Assembly (NCBI GenBank): GCA_903834835.1
Contig: CAILKO010000057.1
Location: 124,001 to 188,000, forward strand
DNA: 64,000 nt
Direction: 5' to 3'
Source: an uncultured Pseudomonadota bacterium
GTDB lineage: Bacteria > Pseudomonadota > Gammaproteobacteria > Burkholderiales > SG8-39
In this document: positions 1 through 7,893 of the stretch, piece by piece
Position numbering within the stretch: the first letter of the stretch is position 1
Layout of the letters: every line of letters begins with the position of its first letter
The notes under the pieces: generated by a model
What the model was told of the DNA's origin: nothing
What the model saw: only the letters and a program-made list of their open reading frames with translations
Database searches by the model: none
Position numbers and translations under genes: made by a program

Positions 1-35
1 GAGACTATCGCAACGCGGCGGTCCAGGCGTATCAC
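1..35 (-). CDS. start of next pilus-operon gene (partial)
   Basis: A GTG start (complement of 33-35) overlaps the usher stop codon as GTGA, the usual translational coupling in this operon. Only about 11 codons lie in the window and they are not diagnostic. In Csu-like operons the usher is normally followed by the tip adhesin, another spore-coat-U-domain protein, so that is the expected product. This is inference from gene order only. Confidence 0.35.
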   Translation of the reverse strand, partial: MIRLDRRVAIV

Positions 36-2437
36 GGCTTAACTCCTTTGCAAATGAAAACGCCGAGATCCGGCAAAGGTTCTTTGCTCGCAACGAAGGG
101 AACATCGAATTCGCAGCTCTGGCCGAGCCAGGTCGCGCGCAGCCGATTGTCCGGCTCGAGCCCCACCACATAGACCTCGCCTCCGTAGCCGACGGCATAG
201 GCCGCCTCTTCCCCGGCGATCTGCACCCATGCGCCGCTCGGCAGGGGCTTGCCGTCTTCGAGTTGGACGGTGAGCGTCGCGCCGCGCGAGTGTTTGATCG
301 GGAAGGTCGCGTCGACGCCGCTGCGCAGATACGGGATCACGACGAGCTTGAGTGTCCCGATTTCCGCATCCATGGGTACGTCGCGCTGATCGACGGAAAT
401 CACGTTCTGGTCATAGGCGCGCAGCCGAGGGATAAGCGCATTACCCCTGGAATCGGTGCGTCCCGCCGGCTGATTGGAGGTGAGAATGCGCACGTTGGGG
501 TAGTCGGGAATGCGCACAACGGCGAAACTCTGGTCGATGCGGCGGCTCAGGAACGCATCGCCGCCGAGCACCGCCACGCCACCGGATGCTTCCAGGCGCG
601 TGGTCGTGGCGCCCGCCGACTGCGCCGCAGCGGCTGTATAAGTGCCGAAGTTGTTCTGCAGCGTGTAAGTACCTTCCCTGAAGCCGTCTTCCCGCGCCAG
701 CAATCTGTAGCCATAGCCTTCGCCCATCGGGACATTGCGCTGCAGCGTGGCGGCGAAGTCGTGGCTGTTGCCGGAGCTGCCGGCGCGGACCCACTGCGTA
801 CTGAGGCTGGCGTAGGTGGATGCACCCAGGGGAGTGCTCAGCGTGGCGTATATCGTGGTGCTCGGCCCGCCAACCATGCTGCGCAGCGCCGACACGTTGA
901 AAAAACCCATGCTGCCGAGGGCGACACTGTAACTCAGGGTGGCGACGCGCGCGTCGGCCTGGTCGCGGCTGTGCTGGTTGACATAGGCAATGCCGATCGA
1001 GCCGGCGGCGCCCGCGGCGTAGCTCGCGGTGACGCTGCTCAGCTGGATCGGCGGCCGTTGCTGCGGCAGCATTCCGGCCTGGGTGAAGCCGCTGCTGGTC
1101 CATTGGGTACGGGCGCCGAAGCTCCACGGCCGCGCCTGGCGCTCGATGCCGAGCAACGCCAGCGCACCGTTGCCGGCACCGCTGTGGCTGGCGGCAAGGT
1201 AGCTGCTGATGGTGCCGATTCGAGGCATCAGGTACTCACCACCTGCGCCGGCGGCCGCGTGGTCTTGCAGCGCTTCGGCGTGCACTTCACCGGTGAAGCG
1301 CTCGCTCAGGCCGCGGCGGTATGTGCCGGTGGCAAGCCAGCCGTGATAGTCGTTGCTATGGATGCCGAAGTTCTCGCGCACCATGCCGAGCTCGTAGGAA
1401 AAATCTTCCAGGCCTTGACGCAGCAGCGCCTGGCTGGCGTAGAACGGCCGGGTGATCAGCTGCTCGCGCCCGAACAGATCCCGCACCACCAGCTGCACTT
1501 CGCCCGTGCCGGTGACGGCAGGCAGATTGTTGATCGCGAACGGTCCCGGTGGCACGCTCTGGCGCGATACCAGCGCGTTGTTGACGAACACGTCCACGGT
1601 CGAAGGCAATACAGCGTGGCCGGTAGCGCTCTGCGCCGGAAACGGGACGAAGCCCGGTTGCGTGCCGAAGTTGGTGCCGTACTGGATGCCGCCGAAGCGG
1701 AGCGACCGGCCCCAGGCGCCCGGGCGGTTGACGGCGTCGCCCAGGTTAAGGCTTTGCAGTTTTGCCGGAGTGTCGATAGTCCAGGTGGTGTCGAGCCGCG
1801 TCAGGCCCGGATGGGCGCCAAGGTTCTGCGCCAGCACATTGGCGGTGCCGGTGCCGAAGCGATTGAAATAGCCGAGTTCGAACTGTCCGGCGCGTTGCGT
1901 CGAATCCGGCGTATGCGTGGCAAACAGATCGTAGTTGAAGAATCCTCCGGGGCCGGACCGGGTTGGCGTCGGAATCCTTGGCGCGAGCGCATCGCGGCTG
2001 GTTCCGGTGAACTTCTCCGGCCGAAATTCGATCATCAAGGTTAGTTTCTTCGGATCGAATACATGCGATGCGCCTTCGAAGGCGTCGAGCGGAAAATACG
2101 TTTGCCCTTGGTAGTCGACCGCTGCACCGGCATCAGGCAGGCGCAGGCGCCAGCGCTGCAAATCGCTCCCGGCAACGTAAAGCATCCCGCGCTCGTCTTC
2201 GAGCACTGTCACCGTCTGGTCGAGCTTCTGGCGGTTGATGTCGACCAGCAGCAGCCTCTCCTGGAATTCGGTGCCGGCGGAAGGGGTCGGCCCCAGGTCC
2301 CTACGAACGTGGCCCATGGACGGAGCAGCGTCGTCGGCCGCCGCGTATGCACACCATAACTGCAAGCCGCAGAGGAGGGGGAAAGCGGCGCATCTACGGA
2401 GCTGCAAGGGGAAGTTCTGCATCGACATCGCCCGCAT
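32..2437 (-). CDS. fimbrial outer-membrane usher (Csu-like / PapC family)
   Basis: This is the outer-membrane pore that receives chaperone-subunit complexes and threads pilin through the membrane. A signal peptide ends near residue 34 (WCAYAAADD), followed by the N-terminal periplasmic domain, a long beta-barrel rich in aromatic and glycine residues, the mid-barrel plug (VDVFVNNALVSRQSVPPGPF region) and a C-terminal PapC-type domain (GYGGEVYVVGL). The length of 801 residues is normal for ushers. It overlaps the chaperone gene by 44 bp. Start candidates at residues 1, 4 and 6 cannot be separated because no clear Shine-Dalgarno sequence precedes any of them. Context with an SCPU pilin makes it Csu-like rather than type 1. 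Confidence 0.92.
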   Translation of the reverse strand: MRAMSMQNFPLQLRRCAAFPLLCGLQLWCAYAAADDAAPSMGHVRRDLGPTPSAGTEFQERLLLVDINRQKLDQTVTVLEDERGMLYVAGSDLQRWRLRLPDAGAAVDYQGQTYFPLDAFEGASHVFDPKKLTLMIEFRPEKFTGTSRDALAPRIPTPTRSGPGGFFNYDLFATHTPDSTQRAGQFELGYFNRFGTGTANVLAQNLGAHPGLTRLDTTWTIDTPAKLQSLNLGDAVNRPGAWGRSLRFGGIQYGTNFGTQPGFVPFPAQSATGHAVLPSTVDVFVNNALVSRQSVPPGPFAINNLPAVTGTGEVQLVVRDLFGREQLITRPFYASQALLRQGLEDFSYELGMVRENFGIHSNDYHGWLATGTYRRGLSERFTGEVHAEALQDHAAAGAGGEYLMPRIGTISSYLAASHSGAGNGALALLGIERQARPWSFGARTQWTSSGFTQAGMLPQQRPPIQLSSVTASYAAGAAGSIGIAYVNQHSRDQADARVATLSYSVALGSMGFFNVSALRSMVGGPSTTIYATLSTPLGASTYASLSTQWVRAGSSGNSHDFAATLQRNVPMGEGYGYRLLAREDGFREGTYTLQNNFGTYTAAAAQSAGATTTRLEASGGVAVLGGDAFLSRRIDQSFAVVRIPDYPNVRILTSNQPAGRTDSRGNALIPRLRAYDQNVISVDQRDVPMDAEIGTLKLVVIPYLRSGVDATFPIKHSRGATLTVQLEDGKPLPSGAWVQIAGEEAAYAVGYGGEVYVVGLEPDNRLRATWLGQSCEFDVPFVASKEPLPDLGVFICKGVKP

Positions 2438-3197
2438 CCGTATAGGCTTTGAGACGCAGACTGCCGCCGCTTATGTTCTGGGTGGGGTCGGTCTTGAGCA
2501 GCCATGCGTGCGTTTGTCCGGCGAGAACATAGGTCGAGCTCGTCTCGCGTGCCAACGGGTTGTCGCTCCCGGGCAGGTAGAGGGCGAAATCGGATACATG
2601 GACATGCGCGTTGCCCCGGTTTTGCAGTTCAACTTTTACATTGCCGCCGGACACCCTGGATCCGGCCCAACTCAGCTTTGCGGCCGCCTTTCCATGCCGC
2701 GGCTGCACGAATACCGGCAGCCCGATGCGCAGTGCGACCTGCAGTCCGCTGAATCCCGGAGCCAGAGGCGGCGGCAGTTCCTGCAGGTAAATGCGATAGG
2801 CAAGTTCGTTGGTCGCGTCCGCCTGCCGCCGCAGGGCTGCACGCAGTACCTGTTCGCTTCGGGCGGGGATGGTGACAATGGGCGGTGCGACCAGCAGTTC
2901 CCTGGTCGGCGCATAGACGTCTTTGCCGTCGACTTGAGACCACGCGACCACCTGGACCTGTATCGATGCGGGCTGGTCGGAGTCATTCTTGATCGTGAGC
3001 ACCATACTCTGTTGCTGCGGCGACAGTTCGATGCGAATCGGATCGATCTGCAAGTCCGACGCGGCCGCAATGACGGGCAGCAACGATAACGCGCTCAGGG
3101 CAGCGCAACGCGCTGCCCTGCACAGCCGGTCGATAATGCTCGGGCTCAAGCCGGATCGCCGAACGAGGTCGGGATGACTAGAAATTGACCGTCGCAA
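2394..3197 (-). CDS. periplasmic pilus chaperone (Csu-like)
   Basis: This PapD-like chaperone would cap pilin subunits in the periplasm and hand them to the usher. After a long N-terminus and a hydrophobic signal segment ending in PVIAAASDLQ, the first Ig-like domain shows the usual pattern (RIELSPQQQSMVLTIKN, then IPARSEQVLRAALRR and AYRIYLQELPP). Length is 267 residues. The annotated ATG lies 20 bp inside the upstream pilin gene and leaves an unusually long signal region. A TTG about 17 codons later is a possible alternative. A strong hairpin lies within the signal-peptide codons (3096-3120). The role is clear from order pilin, chaperone, usher. Confidence 0.9.
   Translation of the reverse strand: MRRSISSHPDLVRRSGLSPSIIDRLCRAARCAALSALSLLPVIAAASDLQIDPIRIELSPQQQSMVLTIKNDSDQPASIQVQVVAWSQVDGKDVYAPTRELLVAPPIVTIPARSEQVLRAALRRQADATNELAYRIYLQELPPPLAPGFSGLQVALRIGLPVFVQPRHGKAAAKLSWAGSRVSGGNVKVELQNRGNAHVHVSDFALYLPGSDNPLARETSSTYVLAGQTHAWLLKTDPTQNISGGSLRLKAYTDAGDVDAELPLAAP
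3096..3120 (-). other. strong mRNA hairpin inside chaperone signal-peptide codons
   Basis: Perfect 11-bp arms CAGGGCAGCGC and GCGCTGCCCTG are separated by 3 nt, without a following T-run. It sits just downstream of the pilin stop codon, so in the transcript it could protect the pilin mRNA 3' end or reduce translation of the chaperone and usher. It is seen directly; the function is inferred. Confidence 0.6.
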
Positions 3198-3711
3198 CTA
3201 CCGTGTCGGCATACGTGTCCACGGCAATGTCCTGCCCTCCGGGAATGCTGCCGCATACGAGGTACGGCCGAGCGTCTTTGCTGGGAGCGTCGGTCAAAGC
3301 AAGCGTATCCGTGCCTATGGTGGTGCCCCAGGCCACTGTGCCGGGGCAGGCAGTGGCCGGAGTGGCCCCGGTTGGCTGAAACAGGTCGTATTTCAGGAAG
3401 TCCAATGCGGGGCCGGTCATCCGGCGCTGGACCAAAAAGTTGCTGCCGTTGCTCATGCCGATGGTCATGCCGGTGGCCTTCTTGGCGCAGGCGACGCTTA
3501 CGCTACCCTGTCCGGTAAGCGCGTCGGTCAAGTTGGCGGTCACCGGATCGTACACACCAAATGCCAGGGGGGTGGTGGAGATCGAGCAGTTTGCCGACAC
3601 CGACGCTGACACGGCGATGTTGGCGGACTTCGGGCTGGCGGCAAACGCCGATCCACAAGCCAGCGGCAATGCCGCAGCGACTAGCAACTTCAACAGTGAG
3701 GCCCTTTTCAT
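3178..3711 (-). CDS. spore coat protein U (SCPU) domain pilin
   Basis: This is the predicted structural subunit of the pilus. A clean signal peptide (KLLVAAALPLACGSAFAAS) is followed by an SCPU domain typical of CsuA/B-like subunits: alternating hydrophobic strands, a pair of cysteines near residues 42 and 75, and a final VATVNF strand like donor-strand pilins. Length is 177 residues. An AAGGTGG ribosome site (complement of 3719-3725) stands 7 nt before the ATG, which is the best in the operon and fits a highly expressed major subunit. It is the first gene of the minus-strand operon; the chaperone start overlaps its end. Confidence 0.88.
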   Translation of the reverse strand: MKRASLLKLLVAAALPLACGSAFAASPKSANIAVSASVSANCSISTTPLAFGVYDPVTANLTDALTGQGSVSVACAKKATGMTIGMSNGSNFLVQRRMTGPALDFLKYDLFQPTGATPATACPGTVAWGTTIGTDTLALTDAPSKDARPYLVCGSIPGGQDIAVDTYADTVVATVNF

Positions 3712-4269
3712 TTTGGTACCACCTTAATTGGAATGGAATGCAATGACTCAAGGGGCGCGCAGTGTGGCGGCACGTCTCCGTCAGTGCAGCCATCATGGGC
3801 GGATGCTTGCGCGCGGTCTGTGTGCCAGGGCACCAAGGAAGGGCAGGCATGGCGGCGGCGAAAAAAGGGGCCGCTCAGGGGCCATGTCGCGACGGCCTGA
3901 CCGATGGCGGATGCGCTGCTAGGTGACTGAGCCGGATCAGCGACCGGTCTGGATAAGAATCGCGAGCGGAGGGTCGTGGTCGCTTGCAGCTTCACGATCT
4001 TCCTGGGCGGCTGGCGCCGGCCCGGATCAGGGGATCGACAACCCCCTCGGCATTGGTGGAACGGCGTTGCGCCAGTGGCTGCTGCGAACGCGCGCGTTCC
4101 AGCGCTCGCTGTTCGGCAAGGACGGCGGCACGACGGGGGTGGACGATGATTTCGCTGCGCGGGGAGTTCGACGCCTCGGAGAAGGCCACGCACGTCGTGC
4201 TGCGGCGCGGAGCCTGACAGCCGGTGATCACGGACGGGGTCTGGCGCTGCTGGCGCGAGGCGGCCGTTC
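3712..4269. other. intergenic region without a recognisable gene
   Basis: About 560 bp separate the pilus operon (leftward) and higBA (rightward). Open frames exist on both strands, but their translations are arginine/alanine-rich, lack any family motif and have no ribosome site, as expected of chance frames in GC-rich DNA. The leftward pilus promoter must lie here; no convincing -35/-10 pair stands out. Confidence 0.6.
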
Positions 4270-4298
4270 TTGTTGCGCGATGCGCAACACGCTATCAT
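4270..4298 (+). promoter_or_regulatory. higBA promoter with overlapping palindromic operator
   Basis: A -10-like TATCAT (4293-4298) lies 17 bp after a weak -35 TTGTTG (4270-4275). Between and over these is a perfect inverted repeat, TGTTGCGC-gat-GCGCAACA (4271-4289), the size and position expected of a HigA autorepression site. The -10 ends only 6 nt before the higB ATG, so transcription would begin at or next to the start codon. Confidence 0.65.
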
Positions 4299-4304
4299 CG
4301 GCTC

Positions 4305-4583
4305 ATGATCAGATCGTTCCGTCACAAAGGCCTCGGCAGGTTCTTTGCATCGGGAAGCACCGCGGGAATCCAGCCACACCATGCCAGAAGACTGCGAATG
4401 CTCCTGGCGGCTCTGGATACCGCTCAATCCATAGACGACATGGACGTTGCCGGGTTTCGCCTGCACCCGCTGAAGGGATTTGAACCCCGTCGCTGGTCCG
4501 TATGGGTGAACGGGAACTGGCGCCTGACATTCGAGTTCAACGACGGTCACGCTTTCGTATTGCACTATGAGGACTATCACTGA
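4305..4583 (+). CDS. higB: HigB-family toxin (RelE-like mRNA interferase)
   Basis: This small RelE/HigB-fold toxin is expected to cut mRNA on the ribosome. The 92-residue product begins MIRSFRHKGLGRFF and carries the family's core pattern: HARRLRMLLAALDTA, GFRLHPLKG, the W-V-N-W block WSVWVNGNWRLTFEF and a terminal LHYEDYH. The ATG chosen gives the canonical HigB N-terminus; an upstream in-frame ATG would add about 27 unrelated residues. No Shine-Dalgarno is present, consistent with a leaderless message from the promoter immediately upstream. Its stop shares a base with the antitoxin start (TGATG), so the two are translationally coupled, toxin first as usual for higBA. Confidence 0.93.
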   Translation: MIRSFRHKGLGRFFASGSTAGIQPHHARRLRMLLAALDTAQSIDDMDVAGFRLHPLKGFEPRRWSVWVNGNWRLTFEFNDGHAFVLHYEDYH

Positions 4584-4876
4584 TGACCATGCACAATCCG
4601 CCGCATCCCGGCGAATTCATCACCGAGGTCTATCTTGAGCCGAACGGGCTAAGCGGCCGCGAACTGGCTGCGAAGCTCGGCGTTGCCGCGTCTACGCTGA
4701 ATCGCGTTCTCACGGGCGCCAGCGGCGTAAGCCCCGAGATGGCTTTGCGCCTTTCCAAAGCGCTCGGTCGGTCGCCTGAAAGCTGGCTGGCTATGCAGTA
4801 CAGCCATGACCTTTGGCAGGCCAGACAGCGCGTGGATCTTGGCAATGTCAGCAAGGTCCGGCTGACAGCGGCCTGA
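4583..4876 (+). CDS. higA: HigA-family antitoxin, HTH repressor
   Basis: This antitoxin would bind and neutralise HigB and repress the pair through the upstream palindrome. The 97 residues open with the family signature NPPHPGEFITEVYLEP, followed by an HTH_3/XRE helix-turn-helix (LSGRELAAKLGVAASTLNRV) and the typical tail ALGRSPESWLAMQYSHDLW. The gene directly follows and overlaps higB by one base. No neighbouring mobile element was seen, so this is a solitary chromosomal module. Confidence 0.94.
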   Translation: MTMHNPPHPGEFITEVYLEPNGLSGRELAAKLGVAASTLNRVLTGASGVSPEMALRLSKALGRSPESWLAMQYSHDLWQARQRVDLGNVSKVRLTAA

Positions 4877-4887
4877 TCCGACGCCCC

Positions 4888-6399
4888 CTAGACGAGCGCC
4901 TGCCGGATCGCCGTGACAATGTGCTCGAGGATCTTCACCCGCGCGTGGTACTTGTCGTTCGCGGCAACGAGCACCCAGGGCGCGTAGTCGGTGCTGGTGC
5001 GCTCGATCATGTCCGCGGCCGCGATCTGGTACTCGTCCCACTTGCCGCGGTTGCGCCAGTCCTCTTCGGTGATCTTGAAGCGCTTGAAGCGCGTGCGCTC
5101 GCGCAGCTTGAAGCGCTTGTATTGCTCCTCCTTCGAAATCTGCAGCCAGAACTTGGCGACGATGGCGCCGTTCTGCGCGAGCTGATTTTCGAAGTCGTTG
5201 ATCTCCGTATAGGCGCGCATCCAGTCGGCGTCCGAGCAGAACTTCTCGATCCGCTCGACGAGCACCCGGCCGTACCAGCTGCGGTCGTAGATCGTGAACC
5301 GGCCCTTCCTCGGCAGGTGGCGCCAGAAGCGCCACAGATAGGGCTGGGCGCGTTCCTCGTCGGTGGGCGCGGCGATCGGGATGGTGTGATAGAGGCGCGC
5401 GTCGAGTGCCGCAGTGACGCGACGGATCGCGCCGCCCTTGCCGGCCGCATCCATGCCTTCGAACAGCAGCACGACGTTCTTCTGGGCGAATTTCGGGTGC
5501 CGGGTCAGGATGGCGAGCTCGCGCTGCAGCTTGTCCATCTTCTTTTCGTACTTCGGCTTCGGCACTGCGGCCGCGAGATCCATCCTGTGCAGGATGTGGA
5601 CGTTGTCCACCGGCCGCGAGAGCGGGGCTTCCTTCGGCGCTGCGATTACCGTGGCTTTTGCTTCCTTTGCGGCCTTCGCGGCCTTGGCGGTATCCAGGCG
5701 CCGGCGCATCGCCTCGAGCAGGGTCTTGCCGACGGTCACTGCGCGATACTGCGGGTCCGAGCCTTCCACGACGATCCAGGGCGCCCAACCGTTGCTGGTC
5801 TTGCGCAGCGTCTCTTCGCTGATCCGGTAGAAGCGGTCGTAGTACTTGAAGAAGTCCCAGTCGCGGTCGTTGATGCGCCAAGAGGTGTCGGGGTCGGACT
5901 GCAGCGCACGCAGGCGCTTCTTCTGGCGATCCTTCGACAGATGGAACCAGAATTTCAGGATGAGCGCGCCTTCGTCGGCGAGCATGCGCTCGAAGCGGTT
6001 GATCGCGTCGAGCGAAATGGAGAGGTCCGCCGGCTTGGAGCGCTTGAATACGCGCTCGATGATGGGGCTGGTGTACCAGGAACCGAACAGGATGCCGATG
6101 TGACCCTTGGGCGGCAGCGTGCGCCAGTAGCGCCACATCGGCGGGCGCTCGATTTCCTCGTCGGACGGAGTGTCGAACGCGTGGGTGTAGATATGGCGCG
6201 GGTCCATCCACTCGTTCAGCAGATTGACGGTTTCGCCCTTGCCGGCGCCGCGGACACCCGAGATCAGCACCACGACCGGAAACTTCCCGTTCGCGGCGAC
6301 ATCGAACTGGGCATCCAGCAGATCGGCACGCAGGCGCGGCTCGATGCGCTTGTACTCGTCCTTGCTCAGCTTGTGACCCAGTTCTGCGGATTCGAACAT
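4888..6399 (-). CDS. pap: polyphosphate:AMP phosphotransferase (two fused PPK2 domains)
   Basis: This enzyme makes ADP from AMP using polyphosphate as donor (class II PPK2). The 503-residue protein is a fusion of two PPK2 domains, each with a Walker A loop: GVRGAGKG at residues 48-55 and GMDAAGKGG near residue 315. Each has the lid/aspartate region (PSDEEIERPPMWRYWR and APTDEERAQPYLWRFWR) and the GILFGSWYT / YDRSWYGR motif. In known fused PAPs the C-terminal domain is the active one, and here too it has the canonical GMDAAGKGG while the first is GVRGAGKG. An AGGAG site stands 6 nt before the ATG, and an intrinsic terminator lies just upstream of it. Confidence 0.95.
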   Translation of the reverse strand: MFESAELGHKLSKDEYKRIEPRLRADLLDAQFDVAANGKFPVVVLISGVRGAGKGETVNLLNEWMDPRHIYTHAFDTPSDEEIERPPMWRYWRTLPPKGHIGILFGSWYTSPIIERVFKRSKPADLSISLDAINRFERMLADEGALILKFWFHLSKDRQKKRLRALQSDPDTSWRINDRDWDFFKYYDRFYRISEETLRKTSNGWAPWIVVEGSDPQYRAVTVGKTLLEAMRRRLDTAKAAKAAKEAKATVIAAPKEAPLSRPVDNVHILHRMDLAAAVPKPKYEKKMDKLQRELAILTRHPKFAQKNVVLLFEGMDAAGKGGAIRRVTAALDARLYHTIPIAAPTDEERAQPYLWRFWRHLPRKGRFTIYDRSWYGRVLVERIEKFCSDADWMRAYTEINDFENQLAQNGAIVAKFWLQISKEEQYKRFKLRERTRFKRFKITEEDWRNRGKWDEYQIAAADMIERTSTDYAPWVLVAANDKYHARVKILEHIVTAIRQALV

Positions 6400-6402
6400 G
6401 CC

Positions 6403-7065
6403 TTACTCCTGATCAAAAAAGCCAAGCCGACCGGCCTGGCGCAGGGGACGGCTGCCCGGACGGGCAGACCGGGTGCAGGAAGGGTGTGTTGCAGACGCTG
6501 CCCCAGGCTGCAGTCGGGGCGCCTCCTCGTGCCGTACCAGTTGCTCGGCAAGCCAGCGACCGATTCCGTCGGGCTCGGCGACGCGGTTGGCTGCGAGTAC
6601 GGGCGCGCGGAGCCGGTTCAGCCAGGGGCCGGCCCCCGTCGGGGTGCTGTCGACGAGCGCGAGCGCGCGTACCAGATCGGGGCGCCGTGCGGTCTCGATC
6701 ACTGCCGCCGCACCGTTCGCGCCGGTCGCCACGAGGACGACGGGCCGCCCGGCGAGTTCGGCGCGGGTTCCGGTCCAGCACAGGACGTCGCAGATGCGCG
6801 CGCAGCGGCGGTCGGTCGCAGCGAGGGCGTCGGCATCCTGAAAATCCGATGTGTGCTGGGCGGGATCGACGCGCAGTGTTGCGAAGCCCGCCGCCGCCAG
6901 CGCGCGCGCAAGCGCTTCCTCCGGCACGCCGTCCTCAAGCAGCACGACCAAGGCGCTCGCGCCGGGCGGCGTGTGCAGGCGCGCGCGAAGTGCGATGCCG
7001 TCGGAGAGGATGGAAACATCGTGGCTGCGACGGCTTTCGTTGCGGTGGGCAGGGCTGGAGTTCAT
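6403..7065 (-). CDS. degenerate alpha/beta-hydrolase-like protein (dienelactone hydrolase family)
   Basis: The 220-residue product resembles the dienelactone-hydrolase-like family found beside phosphoribosyltransferases: a DGIALRARLHTPPGA opening strand, a central AARRPDLVRALALVDS strand and helix, and a late LNRLRAPVLAAN strand. The nucleophile elbow, normally GASTGAAAA, reads TGANGAAA, so the serine appears replaced by alanine. The oxyanion HGSG segment and catalytic aspartate are also not recognisable. The last 40 residues are low-complexity and end within an intrinsic terminator. It lies 3 bp upstream of pap. It may be a non-catalytic remnant or a decaying gene; an intact frame of 220 codons argues it is still coding. 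Confidence 0.6.
   Translation of the reverse strand: MNSSPAHRNESRRSHDVSILSDGIALRARLHTPPGASALVVLLEDGVPEEALARALAAAGFATLRVDPAQHTSDFQDADALAATDRRCARICDVLCWTGTRAELAGRPVVLVATGANGAAAVIETARRPDLVRALALVDSTPTGAGPWLNRLRAPVLAANRVAEPDGIGRWLAEQLVRHEEAPRLQPGAASATHPSCTRSARPGSRPLRQAGRLGFFDQE
6415..6440 (-). terminator. Rho-independent terminator between hydrolase-like gene and pap
   Basis: On the minus strand GCCAGGCC-GGTC-GGCTTGGC (one G-T pair) is followed directly by six Ts. It lies inside the last codons of the upstream frame and ends 5 nt before the pap ribosome site, so it would terminate or attenuate transcription entering pap. Confidence 0.7.
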
Positions 7066-7164
7066 GGCGTGTGGAGGCTTTTGTAGTCGGAGGGAACTGG
7101 ACCTGATTACGCATCTGCACTCATCGTCTTCGCCACCATTTAGCCACCGCGCCAGCGGACCCGG

Positions 7165-7178
7165 TTGACCGCGATCAA
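7165..7178. promoter_or_regulatory. FNR/Anr-like box upstream of trxC and the hydrolase-pap pair
   Basis: TTGACCGCGATCAA matches TTGAT-N4-ATCAA at nine of ten defined positions. It lies in the divergent gap between the hydrolase-like gene (leftward) and trxC (rightward). A weak leftward -10 (TAAATG, complement of 7137-7142) is 32 bp from the box centre; rightward no -10 is found at that spacing. The target gene is therefore uncertain. Confidence 0.5.
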
Positions 7179-7286
7179 TGAAAGCGCCGCGGCTCGAGCG
7201 CTGCCCGGCTTATCGCGTCGTCCACAGGTCGATGGCGCGACTGAAAGTACGGACGTCCCGCTTGAATTGTCCGGTGCCGCCCCGAT

Positions 7287-7742
7287 ATGCGACCCATGCC
7301 TGACAACGACAACGACAGCGTCATCGTAGCCTGCCCCGCTTGCCTCGCACAGAACCGGATACCGCGTGCCCGGCTCGCGCAGGCACCGGTATGCGGGCGC
7401 TGCAGGCAGCCGGTACTTCCGGCAGCGCCCCTCGCGCTTGCCGAGGCAAGTTTCGATGCCTATGTGGGACGCACCCAGCTGCCTGTCGTGGTGGATTTCT
7501 GGGCGCCCTGGTGCGGCCCCTGCCGTGCCATGGCGCCGAACTTCGAGCAGATCGCGGCGGAGCTGGGCGCCCAGGCGCGGTTCGCCAAGGTGAACACCGA
7601 AGAGGCCGCGCAGCTGGGCGCGCGATTCGCGATCCGCTCGATTCCAACGCTGATCGTATTCCGGGAGGGACGCGAACTCGCACGGGCATCCGGTGCGCTC
7701 GATACGCGCAGCCTGCGCCAGTTCATCGCGCCGCACCTCTGA
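7287..7742 (+). CDS. trxC: thioredoxin-2 (zinc-binding N-terminus)
   Basis: This is a cytoplasmic thiol-disulfide oxidoreductase reduced by thioredoxin reductase. The N-terminal zinc module is visible as C16-x2-C19 and C36-x2-C39 (CPAC and CGRC), followed by a thioredoxin fold with the active site WCGPC at residues 75-79 and the cis-proline segment RSIPTL. Length of 151 residues is typical of TrxC. An ATG three codons downstream (7296) is an equally possible start; neither has a strong ribosome site. It stands alone with its own upstream region containing an FNR-like box. Confidence 0.95.
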   Translation: MRPMPDNDNDSVIVACPACLAQNRIPRARLAQAPVCGRCRQPVLPAAPLALAEASFDAYVGRTQLPVVVDFWAPWCGPCRAMAPNFEQIAAELGAQARFAKVNTEEAAQLGARFAIRSIPTLIVFREGRELARASGALDTRSLRQFIAPHL

Positions 7743-7772
7743 GTCGCTCCGCGATTCGTCACCCTGCGACGG

Positions 7773-7813
7773 TTGACGCGCATCAATTCTGGTGAATTCT
7801 CGTAGCGTAGGAT
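7773..7813 (+). promoter_or_regulatory. FNR/Anr-type promoter of the orphan receptor gene
   Basis: TTGACGCGCATCAA (7773-7786) matches the FNR consensus at nine of ten positions. A -10-like TAGGAT (7808-7813) is centred 31 bp after the box centre, the spacing of FNR class II promoters, placing the start of transcription near 7820. Confidence 0.65.
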
Positions 7814-7893
7814 GGATGCAAGTCATTCACCACGACGGCGCCCGGTTTGGCGCTATTCCGCGTGCTTCTGCTTCTATTTGTGTGAGGGCTCAA

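Noticed and set aside
263..2044. 593-codon plus-strand open frame opposite the usher gene
   Set aside because: It mirrors the usher coding strand; the translation is arginine/glycine-rich with no domain, as usual for antisense frames in GC-rich genes.
3923..4483. 186-codon plus-strand frame between the pilus operon and higBA
   Set aside because: It runs through the higBA operator and the higB gene in another frame and shows no domain; no ribosome site.
4813..7086. 757-codon plus-strand open frame opposite pap
   Set aside because: The minus strand carries the clear two-domain PPK2 protein; the plus frame has no motif or ribosome site.
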